From an uncultured bacterium (GTDB lineage: Bacteria; Cyanobacteriota; Vampirovibrionia; Gastranaerophilales; Gastranaerophilaceae), in assembly GCA_949284415.1 (NCBI GenBank), contig CASDVM010000006.1, positions 1-64,000 of the forward strand: a stretch of DNA of 64,000 bases. The letters run 5' to 3'. The stretch's first letter is position 1; every line of letters starts with the position of its first letter. The position numbers were made by a program, and so were the translations under genes. This document shows positions 15,730 to 23,178 of the stretch, one piece after another. A model generated the notes under the pieces. It was not told where the DNA came from, ran no database searches, and saw nothing but the letters and a program-made list of their open reading frames with translations.

Positions 15730-16691
15730 CCCGCCACATTAGTGCGTTTTCAGGTTTTAAATTTTATTTAGGTTATCTTGATATAAGTCTCATTCTGAAC
15801 TTGTTTCAGAATCCTGTTACCAAAAAATTAGAAGGTAAGCGAATCCAGTTTATTCAGAATAACCGAAATGGTGGGATAAGCGAAGCGTTCCCACCCTACG
15901 TACCTGATGATTCTCACGATTACTTTGAAAGTTTATACAAGACTCAAGTTGCGGGTGCAGCGGCTACGTTGCCGAAACGAACTTATTCACCTATTCATTT
16001 CTTTACTTATTCACCCAGTAAACGCACAGCGTTTACGTTAGCCGAAGTTCTAATCACTCTTGGAGTTATCGGAATAGTTGCGGCTATGACCATGCCTTCT
16101 TTGATTGCAAATTACCGAAAAAAGCAAGTTGTTGCTCAGTTAAAAAAGGTTTATTCAACGATATCTCAGGCCTATGAAATGTCCAAAAACGAAAACGGAT
16201 CGTCAGGAGATTGGATTGACACATCACAGTCCATTAATACCGAAAATGTAAAAAAGTATGTACAAACATATTGGCTGCCCTATTTCAAATCGCTTCAGGA
16301 ATGCAGCAACAGAGGAGATTGTTCGTATACTTATGCTAAAGCTCCCAACGGTGATAATGCCTTATATTTAACAGGGAATAACCGTTACACAATTATATTA
16401 AGTGATGGAACACTAATTGCCTTTGTGCCGTTTAGCTGGACAGAAGAAAAAGGAACATTCTGGGGAAAAGATCAAAAATTTTACATTGACCTTAATGGTG
16501 CCAAAAGGCCAAATGTACTTGGGAAAGATGTTTTTTTATTTATGATATATAACGACAAAGTAACAAGTTACTGTCCCACAAAAGACGAAAGTACAATCAA
16601 CGGTAATTGCAGTAAAACGGGCAATGGACACTGCTGCTCAACAAAAATAATGAGAGACGGCTGGGAAATTAAAGACGATTATCCATGGTAA
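15699..16691 (+). CDS. Pilin-like protein C, behind a C10 contingency tract
   Basis: Pilin-like protein with AFTLAEVLITLGVIGIVAAM at about residues 112-131, the D-L-N-G-A-K-R-P-N-x-L-G-x-D-V-F motif and the ending RDGWEIKDDYPW. Several Cys lie in the last 40 residues (STINGNCSKTGNGHCCSTK). The frame opens at TTG 15699 with no ribosome-binding site. The good start is ATG 15676 behind AGGAGG, joined only if the C tract has 11 (or 8) residues. The roughly 110-residue leader before the prepilin motif is far longer than normal. It is made of repeat modules, including an in-frame palindrome (ILNLFQNP) and a GGTGGGA...TCCCACC hairpin. Confidence 0.8.
   Translation: MPPPRKRSRLTRHISAFSGFKFYLGYLDISLILNLFQNPVTKKLEGKRIQFIQNNRNGGISEAFPPYVPDDSHDYFESLYKTQVAGAAATLPKRTYSPIHFFTYSPSKRTAFTLAEVLITLGVIGIVAAMTMPSLIANYRKKQVVAQLKKVYSTISQAYEMSKNENGSSGDWIDTSQSINTENVKKYVQTYWLPYFKSLQECSNRGDCSYTYAKAPNGDNALYLTGNNRYTIILSDGTLIAFVPFSWTEEKGTFWGKDQKFYIDLNGAKRPNVLGKDVFLFMIYNDKVTSYCPTKDESTINGNCSKTGNGHCCSTKIMRDGWEIKDDYPW
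15702..15711. repeat. C10 homopolymer tract (pilin C switch)
   Basis: Ten C at codons 9-12 after ATG 15676. Ten C ends translation at TAA 15727-15729; eleven C joins the pilin frame. It shares no flanking sequence with the tracts at 11764 and 13767. Confidence 0.85.
15792..15812. repeat. Palindromic repeat (GAACTTGTTTC family) inside pilin C leader
   Basis: Hairpin ATTCTGAA-CTTGT-TTCAGAAT. It belongs to the same family as the palindromes at 17823, 17858 and 62719, with a constant core and covarying stem. Here it is translated in frame. Confidence 0.75.
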
Positions 16692-16712
16692 TTTCCGTGT
16701 TATCATAATAGT

Positions 16713-17777
16713 ATGAAAAAACTGGAAGATTTCAAAGATGATATAAACAAATGCTCCAAGTGCGGGCTTTGTCAGTCCGTTTGCCCTGTTTACAAAATTA
16801 CGGGCAACGACTGCGCTGTTTCGCGCGGGAAATTTGTTATGCTTGACGGTGTTCTAAAAGGAGATTTAAAATTAAATAAAAATATCGAAAAATACCTTGA
16901 TTTATGCCTGAAATGCGGAAAATGCACAGACTTTTGCCCGAGTGCGATTGATGTATGTAAAATTTTTGAAACCGCAAAATACGAATACACAAAAAATACG
17001 CTTCTTGGAAAAATTATTTTTTTACTTGAATCAAAATACGTTTTCGGCAATTTTATAAAATTTTTCAAATTCATAACACATCCGTTTCGCCCTAAATATG
17101 CTCTTAAACGGAACGCAAAAGTAAAAATTTTATATTTCAAAGGTTGTGTGAACAATTTATGCCCGCGTACTGATAAATATTTAAAACAAATATTCCAAAA
17201 TTCCGATATTGAAATAATTGAAAAAGATTTTGACTGCTGCGGCCAGCCCTTTTTATCAAGCGGAAATCTTGAACGGTTTGAAGAAGTTAAACAGCATAAT
17301 TTAAAAATGTCAGACTGCGATTTTGATTATCTTCTGACAGACTGTGCAAGCTGCGAGAGCACATTAAAAAAGTATATGGATGTGAATTTTATCAGTCTCG
17401 GAGAACTTATTCAAAGACAAAATATAAAATTCAAATTTCAAAAACCTGTGAAAGTAACATTCCACAAACCCTGCCATCTTGAAAATGATAATTTTCTTGA
17501 ACCTCTTTTAAAAAATTGTGAAAATGTCGAATATATAAAAATGGAAAATTACGATGACTGCTGCGGTTTTGCAGGCGAATTTGCCCTAAAAAATAATAAA
17601 ATTTCTCGCGAAATTTCAAATAAAAAAGCTGAAAATATCCTTAAAACAGAGGCAGATTACGTAATAACCACCTGTCCTGCCTGCATTTTAGGACTTTATC
17701 GGGGGCTTTCTGGTAAAAAAAATCCGCCAAAGCCTGTTTCTTTAACGGATTTTTTATCGAAAGCCGAAATAAAATAA
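16713..17777 (+). CDS. GlcF-like Fe-S oxidoreductase with two CCG domains
   Basis: Electron-transfer subunit of the glycolate oxidase/heterodisulfide reductase type. The 354-aa chain has two [4Fe-4S] motifs, CSKCGLCQSVC (14-24) followed by Pro, and CLKCGKCTDFC about 50 residues later, then two cysteine-rich CCG domains (DCCGQPF and DCCGFAG). It likely passes electrons from a 2-hydroxyacid or glycerol-3-phosphate-type dehydrogenase; no flavoprotein partner is adjacent, so the substrate is unknown. A TATCAT box lies exactly 6 nt before the ATG, overlapping the intergenic gap after pilin C. Confidence 0.85.
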   Translation: MKKLEDFKDDINKCSKCGLCQSVCPVYKITGNDCAVSRGKFVMLDGVLKGDLKLNKNIEKYLDLCLKCGKCTDFCPSAIDVCKIFETAKYEYTKNTLLGKIIFLLESKYVFGNFIKFFKFITHPFRPKYALKRNAKVKILYFKGCVNNLCPRTDKYLKQIFQNSDIEIIEKDFDCCGQPFLSSGNLERFEEVKQHNLKMSDCDFDYLLTDCASCESTLKKYMDVNFISLGELIQRQNIKFKFQKPVKVTFHKPCHLENDNFLEPLLKNCENVEYIKMENYDDCCGFAGEFALKNNKISREISNKKAENILKTEADYVITTCPACILGLYRGLSGKKNPPKPVSLTDFLSKAEIK

Positions 17778-17782
17778 ATGGG

Positions 17783-17914
17783 AGTTATATCTAAGTTTAC
17801 ACTAATTATGGATAAAAACGTCATGCTGAACTTGTTTCAGCATCTCACAGATGTTTGACCCTGAAACGAGTTCAGGGTGACATGTTATTTTTTTGTGGAA
17901 ACTGAGATATAACT
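17783..17914. repeat. Nested palindromic element
   Basis: Outer inverted repeats of 20 nt (17783-17802 and 17895-17914, 18 of 20 matching) enclose two inner hairpins: ATGCTGAA-CTTGT-TTCAGCAT (17823-17843) and ACCCTGAA-ACGAG-TTCAGGGT (17858-17878). No open reading frame is present. It looks like a small non-autonomous palindromic element lying between convergent genes. Confidence 0.75.
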
Positions 17915-17930
17915 TTCAAATAAATCTTAC

Positions 17931-18743
17931 TTATTTACCCAATTCATGCGCTTTTTTAGCGGTTTGCTCAATTGTGTCATAGAAAAGTTTATCTGAATGT
18001 TCATCATTCATAACGGAAATTCCGACAAATGTACAGCCGCCTTTTGTTGCTACATTATCAATCAATGTCTGAACAGGAATTTCACCTCTGTTCATAATCA
18101 TTCTGGCTGAACCTAAAGCGGTTTGAGTTGCAAGTTCAAGCGATTTTTCATATTCAAGACCTAATTTTTCTCCTGCACGCGCCATATCTTCTATAACTTT
18201 ATAGAAAAATGCAGGGCCCGAGCCTGATATTGCGGTTACAATATCCATCTGTTCTTCGCTGACCTCTATTGCTTTTCCGATATTTGATAAAAGTTCAAGC
18301 ACAAATTCCGCATCTTCATCAAGAGCATAAGCTCCCTTGCAGACTCCGCTCATTCCTTCAAGAACAAGTGCGGGAGTATTCGGCATTACACGGACAACCC
18401 TTTTCATTCCGATAATTTTTTCGATTTTTTCTGTTGAAACGCCTGCGGCGATGGAGACAACCAGTTTTTCAGGAGTCAATTCATCTTTAATTTCATCCAG
18501 CACCGCCGTAACATAATTAGGTTTTGTAGCAATAAAGATTACATCAGAATCCATTGTCAAAAATCTGTTGTCCGTTATAACATCAATACCCAGACGGCTC
18601 TGAGCGAGTTCTGCTACGGTACAGTTAACCTCAGAACCTTTAATATTTTCTCTCGGCAAAAATTTTGAAGAAATTGTACCTTTTATTATAGCACCGGCCA
18701 TTTTACCGCATCCGATAAATCCTATTTTGCATTTTTTGTTCAT
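17931..18743 (-). CDS. proC: Pyrroline-5-carboxylate reductase
   Basis: Last step of proline synthesis: NAD(P)H reduction of pyrroline-5-carboxylate, cytoplasmic. The 270-aa chain has an N-terminal Rossmann fold (KIGFIGCGKMAGAIIKG), the VVRVMPNTPALV segment, ITAISGSGPAFFY-like VTAISGSGPAFFY, and the C-terminal GGCT motif. Length is typical. It stands alone, divergent from rpmH, and shares a ~100-bp intergenic region with it. The Shine-Dalgarno sequence is weak. Confidence 0.95.
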   Translation of the reverse strand: MNKKCKIGFIGCGKMAGAIIKGTISSKFLPRENIKGSEVNCTVAELAQSRLGIDVITDNRFLTMDSDVIFIATKPNYVTAVLDEIKDELTPEKLVVSIAAGVSTEKIEKIIGMKRVVRVMPNTPALVLEGMSGVCKGAYALDEDAEFVLELLSNIGKAIEVSEEQMDIVTAISGSGPAFFYKVIEDMARAGEKLGLEYEKSLELATQTALGSARMIMNRGEIPVQTLIDNVATKGGCTFVGISVMNDEHSDKLFYDTIEQTAKKAHELGK

Positions 18744-18840
18744 ATAACGTAACCTGCCCCTCTTTTTTTGTTGACTAAAAATTTTTTTTAATTTACATTG
18801 GAATTATACGACAAATATAAATTAAAAGGAATAAAGAAAA

Positions 18841-18993
18841 ATGAGACGTACACTAGAAGGAACAAAAGTAAAAAGACAGCGCGTAAGCGGTTTTAGAGCA
18901 AGAATGGCTACCCCCGGCGGACAGGAAGTATTGAACAGACGCCGTGCTAAAGGCCGTCATAAATTAGCAATAACAGCTAAAAAACGTGCTTAA
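18841..18993 (+). CDS. rpmH: 50S ribosomal protein L34
   Basis: A 50-aa, highly basic protein reading [17 protein letters not shown], then [10 protein letters not shown] and RRRAKGRHK, the universal L34 pattern. It is the large-subunit protein at the base of 23S domain III. AAAAGGAATAAAG precedes the ATG. It is followed by rnpA, the standard rpmH-rnpA order found near the origin or yidC in many bacteria. No DnaA boxes or dnaA are visible here. Confidence 0.97.
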   Translation: MRRTLEGTKVKRQRVSGFRARMATPGGQEVLNRRRAKGRHKLAITAKKRA

Positions 18994-19030
18994 GTCATAA
19001 ACGACAAAACAGGATTTTACAATAGAATTA

Positions 19031-19065
19031 ACACAGCAGGCCGAAAATTATTTGGCATGCTGTGT
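19031..19065 (+). other. Hairpin between rpmH and rnpA
   Basis: ACACAGCA-x-GCC pairs with GGC-x-TGCTGTGT around a 12-nt loop. No T run follows, so it is not a standard terminator. It ends 14 nt before the rnpA ATG and could stabilise or process the mRNA. Confidence 0.6.
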
Positions 19066-19079
19066 TGTTGTACAAAAAT

Positions 19080-19442
19080 ATGTTAAAAAAAGAATTCAGA
19101 TTAAAAAATAAAAAAGCATTCACTGCGACATACAGAGTCAAAAATTCCTGCCATAAAGGCGGAATAACTCTTTTTGCCGGTCAGCCAAAAAAAGATGAAA
19201 CTTCTCCGACTCGCGCAGGTTTTGTCGTAAGTAAAAAAACGCATAAACGCGCCGTCAAAAGAAACAGGCTTAAAAGACTCATGCGCGAAAGCTACAGACT
19301 ACTTTTAAAATCAGGAGATACGGGAAATTCTCAAAACTGTATGTCGCTTATATTTGTCGGTAATGAAAAAGCGCTGGGGAAAAGTTTTAATGAAATTAAC
19401 GAAATTATTAAATCGTTAATAAAGGGTATAAAAAATGTTTGA
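19080..19442 (+). CDS. rnpA: Ribonuclease P protein component
   Basis: Basic RNA-binding subunit of RNase P for tRNA 5' maturation, 120 aa from this ATG. It shows RLKNKKAF at the start, the RAGFVVSKK strand and the diagnostic RNRLKRLMRESYR helix (RNxxKRxxRExxR). A TTG at 19062 is in frame but sits inside the preceding hairpin, so the ATG is preferred. There is no clear Shine-Dalgarno sequence. The end overlaps the next gene by 8 nt. Confidence 0.93.
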   Translation: MLKKEFRLKNKKAFTATYRVKNSCHKGGITLFAGQPKKDETSPTRAGFVVSKKTHKRAVKRNRLKRLMRESYRLLLKSGDTGNSQNCMSLIFVGNEKALGKSFNEINEIIKSLIKGIKNV

Positions 19443-19956
19443 AGGCATTTATGCGGAAAAAGTATTAACCCACCCGCATGTCAGGCCTGACCTTCCGCAG
19501 CCTCAGGAGACATCAGGGACTTATACGGGAAGCGATGCTATTTTCAGATATTCATTAAAAGATTCCGATTATCCTGTACTGCTTATCCCTGATCCGCTCT
19601 ATGACAACGCAGGCGGAATTATCAAACCGGGCTATTACGAACTTGCACTGTCTGATTCCAGAGAATTTTTAATACTGCTTGAATCTAAAGAGGCAATTGC
19701 TGTTATTCCCGTTATAAAAATAGAAGAAGATGCAACAGAACAGCAAAGATTAAATAACAAAAAAGTAAAAAAAGAACTCAAAAAAGAAGAAAAAGCCAGA
19801 AAATCAACAAACGAAAAACGAAAAAAAGCAGGAATGAAACCTGATGAACCAGAAATTCACATGGAAGCCTCAATCGAATATATTCCTAAAGGGAAATACT
19901 ATTTAATAAAGTATCAAAGAGGTACAATAAAAGCTTGGGGAGCTTTTAGAGGATAG
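19435..19956 (+). CDS. Hypothetical protein downstream of rnpA
   Basis: A 173-aa soluble protein, not recognised. It has a beta-rich N-terminal half (SDYPVLLIPDPLYDNAGG, IIKPGYYELAL), a highly charged Lys/Glu linker (about residues 98-140, KKVKKELKKEEKARK) and a final beta segment (YYLIKYQRGTIKAWGAFRG). It overlaps rnpA by 8 nt and is probably co-translated. In many bacteria yidD/yidC occupy this place; this protein resembles neither. Confidence 0.75.
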   Translation: MFEGIYAEKVLTHPHVRPDLPQPQETSGTYTGSDAIFRYSLKDSDYPVLLIPDPLYDNAGGIIKPGYYELALSDSREFLILLESKEAIAVIPVIKIEEDATEQQRLNNKKVKKELKKEEKARKSTNEKRKKAGMKPDEPEIHMEASIEYIPKGKYYLIKYQRGTIKAWGAFRG

Positions 19957-20254
19957 CCGCAAAATATTTGTGTTAATATTTCTTAAAATTTTCTAAAGTT
20001 AAGCAATTTTCCGACCGTAATATACTTTATATTAGTAGGTGCAATATCATGATATTTTTTATCATATTAAGAAAAGGAGTATAATTATGGTTTAATGTAA
20101 AAATTTTTATATTTATCAGCTTGATAATATACTAAAATACTGATTAATATTTCTTCATATAATGGCAAATAAATATTTTTTTCAGTGTTATTATTTAGTA
20201 TATTATTGTAATACTATTGCGACTATAATGCTAACTAAAATAAGGAGTATACTT
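19957..20254. other. AT-rich upstream region of first adhesin
   Basis: No protein gene. It contains a perfect 14-bp palindrome AATATCATGATATT (20043-20056) and a three-codon ATG-GTT-TAA mini-ORF at 20087 behind AAAAGGAG. The mini-ORF's ribosome-binding context (AAGGAGTATAATTATG) closely copies that of the adhesin start (AAGGAGTATACTTATG), which suggests a duplicated leader remnant or a translated leader. Confidence 0.5.
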
Positions 20255-22921
20255 ATGAACAAAAAGCAATTAATGATTGCGGCAATGGCAGCAGTATTGT
20301 CTGTATCAACAGCAAATGCGGAATCTGTTATTACCGGCATTACAGATGGCGGCAGCGGCACATTTAACATTGAAGCTCAGCACACATTTGACAATGTCGG
20401 ATTTAGACAGTACGACCAGTTTAATCTGGGTAAAGGCGATATTGCCAATCTGCTCTACAACCTTAAAGGCAAAGACCTTGAAATGTTTATTAACCTTGTA
20501 GACAGCGGGGTTAATATTAACGGTATTTTGAATACTATGCGCAACGGCCAGTTCTATGACGGTCATGCAGTATTCATCACGCCGGGCGGTATGACAATCG
20601 GTGCCAGCGGTGTTTTAAACGTTGGTACATTGTCTGTTGCAACCCCGACAAACGAACGTTATGGAGTATTAAAAGGAGAATATCTGGACGGAAATACAGC
20701 AAACATCCGTAACGTATCACATTTATTAAATTCTGAAAATAATACCGGAAATATTAAAATTGACGGTCAGGTCTTTGCAAGAAACGGAGTTCAGCTTAGA
20801 GGCGGAGATGTTGCAGTAGGTGCCAATGGTGCTATTTTAAACGGACTTAACAACAACGAAGTCTTAACAACAGAACAAAGAGCACAAGAATTGTTCAAAT
20901 CTCTTGTTAATACTGACGGTACCGGTATGGTTACAACAGGCAATCATTTTGTTGCAAACGGTTCAAATATTCAAATAAAATCATCAAACGGAACCGATAT
21001 TGCAGGTACCGTTATTAACGGTGCAGCAATTCCCGGTAAAACCGAAGGCTTGAATGGTGTTTATATTACAAACAGCGGTGCTAACGGTACAAAAATTTCA
21101 GGTCTTGTTCAATCAACAAATGACTTAAATATTTATAACAAAGCCGGAGAACTTAATATATCAGGGACTGTTAAAAATACAGGCGATAATTTAGAAATTT
21201 CTAACGCAGGTACAAACTTAAAAGTAGGCGGTAATCTTTCTACCGACCATGATTTGGCAATTACTAATAACGGAACAGGTGCATTAGAAATTTCCGGCAC
21301 AACAAATTCAACCGGCAAAACCAACATTGTTAATGAAGGCGCAGGCGGTATGAATATTACAGGTACCGTAAAAAGTGCTGCAGCACCTGATCAGTCAAAA
21401 AATGAAGGATTTTCAATCAGAATTATCAATAGAAACGGTAAAATGGTAATTTCAAATACCGCAGATAAAGTAGCAGGCGACTCTGTAAGACTTGAAAACC
21501 AGGGAGCAGGCGGTATGGCAGTTGCAGGTGTTAAAGGTGAAAAACTTGTTTCCATAGACAACAAAGCAGGCGATTTAACAATCGATGGAAAAATTTCTGC
21601 AGGTGCTGATGAAGGCGGTAATATTAATATCTTAAACAGAAATACCGGCAACAAACTCGCAATCGCATCTAACGGAAACATTGTCGGCAACGGTAACGTA
21701 TCTGTTAAAAACGAAGGTGCAGGCGGTATGGATGTTTACGGAAAGATTACAAATAACAGTATGAATTCTGCAGAAACCGCTGTAAATAATAATGCAGGTG
21801 CTATGCTTGTTGACGGTGATATCACAACTACAGGCAATACAGCAATCAAAAACCAGGGGTCTGGAATGGTTGTTACTAAAAATTCAACCATTACAAACGA
21901 AGGCCAGTTGAAATTCAAAAACTACGGCGAAGATGGTATGACAATCGTTGGTAATGTTGACAATACAGGCAACATGACAATCTATAACGACAACGGACTG
22001 CTTGAATTTGCTAATGATGAAGCCAATACGGTCGGAGCCAAAGTTGCTAACCATGACGGTAACCTTGCAATCTGGTCAAGAGAAAACTCTAAAGGTATTA
22101 AAACTCAACACTTATCTTCAATTACAAATGACGGAGCAGGATACAACATTGCAATCAGACATGACGGCAACGGTGCTGATCCTGAAACAGGAAGAGGTAT
22201 TAACCTTCAGGGTAAAATCTCAAGCGAAGGTCAGTTAGCAATCAATAACTATAACGGTGATATGTATGTATCAGGAGAATTAACATCTGACGGCAATATG
22301 GGTGTTATTAACAGACAAGGCGGCGGATCTATGGAACTTGCAAGCGCAGGTAAAATCTCCAGCGATACTGCAAACATCAACATTAAAAACTACGGCTCGG
22401 GCGATATGACCGTTAACAGTGAAATCACTCACTCAGGACGTGTTAATGTTCTTGCTAACTCAGGCAAATTAAACATGGGTGCAAATGTTCATAATAACGG
22501 TACGGGTGCTCTTGATGAAAATAACGGCTTCTATGCTGCTGCAAGAGAAAACGGTACAGGTATTAATGTAACAAGCGGTTTCAAAGCTGACGGCACAGGC
22601 CAGAACCTGATTAAAAATATTTCAGGCGAAGAAGGCTTGAGATATGAAGGTAATATGAATACTTCAAACGGACAAACCGAATTGTATAACCAGAAAGGTG
22701 ATATGACTGTCGGCGGTCAAATTAACACAACAACAGGAAATGCCGTAATCCTTAACAAAGGCGAAGGTATGACTGTGAACGGAACTATTACAAGTGATAA
22801 AGATGTAAAAGTTGTAAACAAAGGTTCCGAAGAAGCTGATGTCAGCGCGGCAAAAATTGAAGCTCCGAACAAAGATACTAAATGGTTCTGGGAAGTACTC
22901 AAAGAAAAATTAGGTTTATAA
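20255..22921 (+). CDS. Filamentous adhesin with TPS-type secretion domain
   Basis: Large exoprotein, 888 aa from the ATG behind AAGGAG. It has a signal peptide (1-22, ending STANA) and an N-terminal two-partner-secretion-like domain (about 25-155) with QYDQFNLGKGDIANLLYN, INGILN and HAVFITPGGMTIGASGVLN, matching the haemagglutinin-activity pattern. A long right-handed beta-helix-like region follows, rich in Asn/Gly, with a repeating N-x-G-x-G-G-M-x-I/V unit (GAGGMNITGTV, GAGGMAVAGV, GAGGMDVYG). There is no TpsB partner, autotransporter barrel or membrane anchor. It resembles filamentous adhesins labelled LktA-like. It is paralogous at its N-terminus to the 57-kb gene. Role in attachment is inferred. 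A terminator follows. Confidence 0.8.
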   Translation: MNKKQLMIAAMAAVLSVSTANAESVITGITDGGSGTFNIEAQHTFDNVGFRQYDQFNLGKGDIANLLYNLKGKDLEMFINLVDSGVNINGILNTMRNGQFYDGHAVFITPGGMTIGASGVLNVGTLSVATPTNERYGVLKGEYLDGNTANIRNVSHLLNSENNTGNIKIDGQVFARNGVQLRGGDVAVGANGAILNGLNNNEVLTTEQRAQELFKSLVNTDGTGMVTTGNHFVANGSNIQIKSSNGTDIAGTVINGAAIPGKTEGLNGVYITNSGANGTKISGLVQSTNDLNIYNKAGELNISGTVKNTGDNLEISNAGTNLKVGGNLSTDHDLAITNNGTGALEISGTTNSTGKTNIVNEGAGGMNITGTVKSAAAPDQSKNEGFSIRIINRNGKMVISNTADKVAGDSVRLENQGAGGMAVAGVKGEKLVSIDNKAGDLTIDGKISAGADEGGNINILNRNTGNKLAIASNGNIVGNGNVSVKNEGAGGMDVYGKITNNSMNSAETAVNNNAGAMLVDGDITTTGNTAIKNQGSGMVVTKNSTITNEGQLKFKNYGEDGMTIVGNVDNTGNMTIYNDNGLLEFANDEANTVGAKVANHDGNLAIWSRENSKGIKTQHLSSITNDGAGYNIAIRHDGNGADPETGRGINLQGKISSEGQLAINNYNGDMYVSGELTSDGNMGVINRQGGGSMELASAGKISSDTANINIKNYGSGDMTVNSEITHSGRVNVLANSGKLNMGANVHNNGTGALDENNGFYAAARENGTGINVTSGFKADGTGQNLIKNISGEEGLRYEGNMNTSNGQTELYNQKGDMTVGGQINTTTGNAVILNKGEGMTVNGTITSDKDVKVVNKGSEEADVSAAKIEAPNKDTKWFWEVLKEKLGL

Positions 22922-22945
22922 TTTAAACTTAACAATTCATAAAAC

Positions 22946-22975
22946 AAAAGAGCATCTATTTAAAGATGCTCTTTT
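22946..22975 (+). terminator. Terminator after first adhesin
   Basis: AAAAGAGCATCT / AGATGCTCTTTT, 12-bp perfect stem, 6-nt loop, T-rich tail. Confidence 0.88.
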
Positions 22976-23056
22976 GTTCTAAAATTTGTTCTAAAATAAA
23001 AATGGGGGTTGCAATTTAATTTTCAGCATTACATAATAAAATTGTGAAAAATATAA

Positions 23057-23133
<77 letters not shown>

Positions 23134-23139
23134 ATTAAT

Positions 23140-23174
23140 AAAAAAGCTTTTGAAAATTCAAAAGCTTTTTTATT
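23140..23174. terminator. Bidirectional terminator
   Basis: AAAAAAGCTTTTGAA / TTCAAAAGCTTTTTT-type perfect hairpin with a T run on one side and an A run on the other. It serves tRNA-fMet on the plus strand and the AAA ATPase on the minus strand. Confidence 0.85.
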
Positions 23175-23178
23175 TTCC

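Noticed and set aside
17822..17880. Terminator for proC or the Fe-S gene
   Set aside because: The hairpins have no T run, occur as a repeat family elsewhere, and sit inside larger inverted repeats, so a dispersed element explains them better.
18744..18840. Chromosome origin near rpmH-rnpA
   Set aside because: No dnaA, dnaN or clustered DnaA boxes could be seen in or around this region.
19031..19065. Terminator between rpmH and rnpA
   Set aside because: A stable stem is present but the following bases are TGTTGTACAAAAAT, not a T tract, and the two genes are normally co-transcribed.
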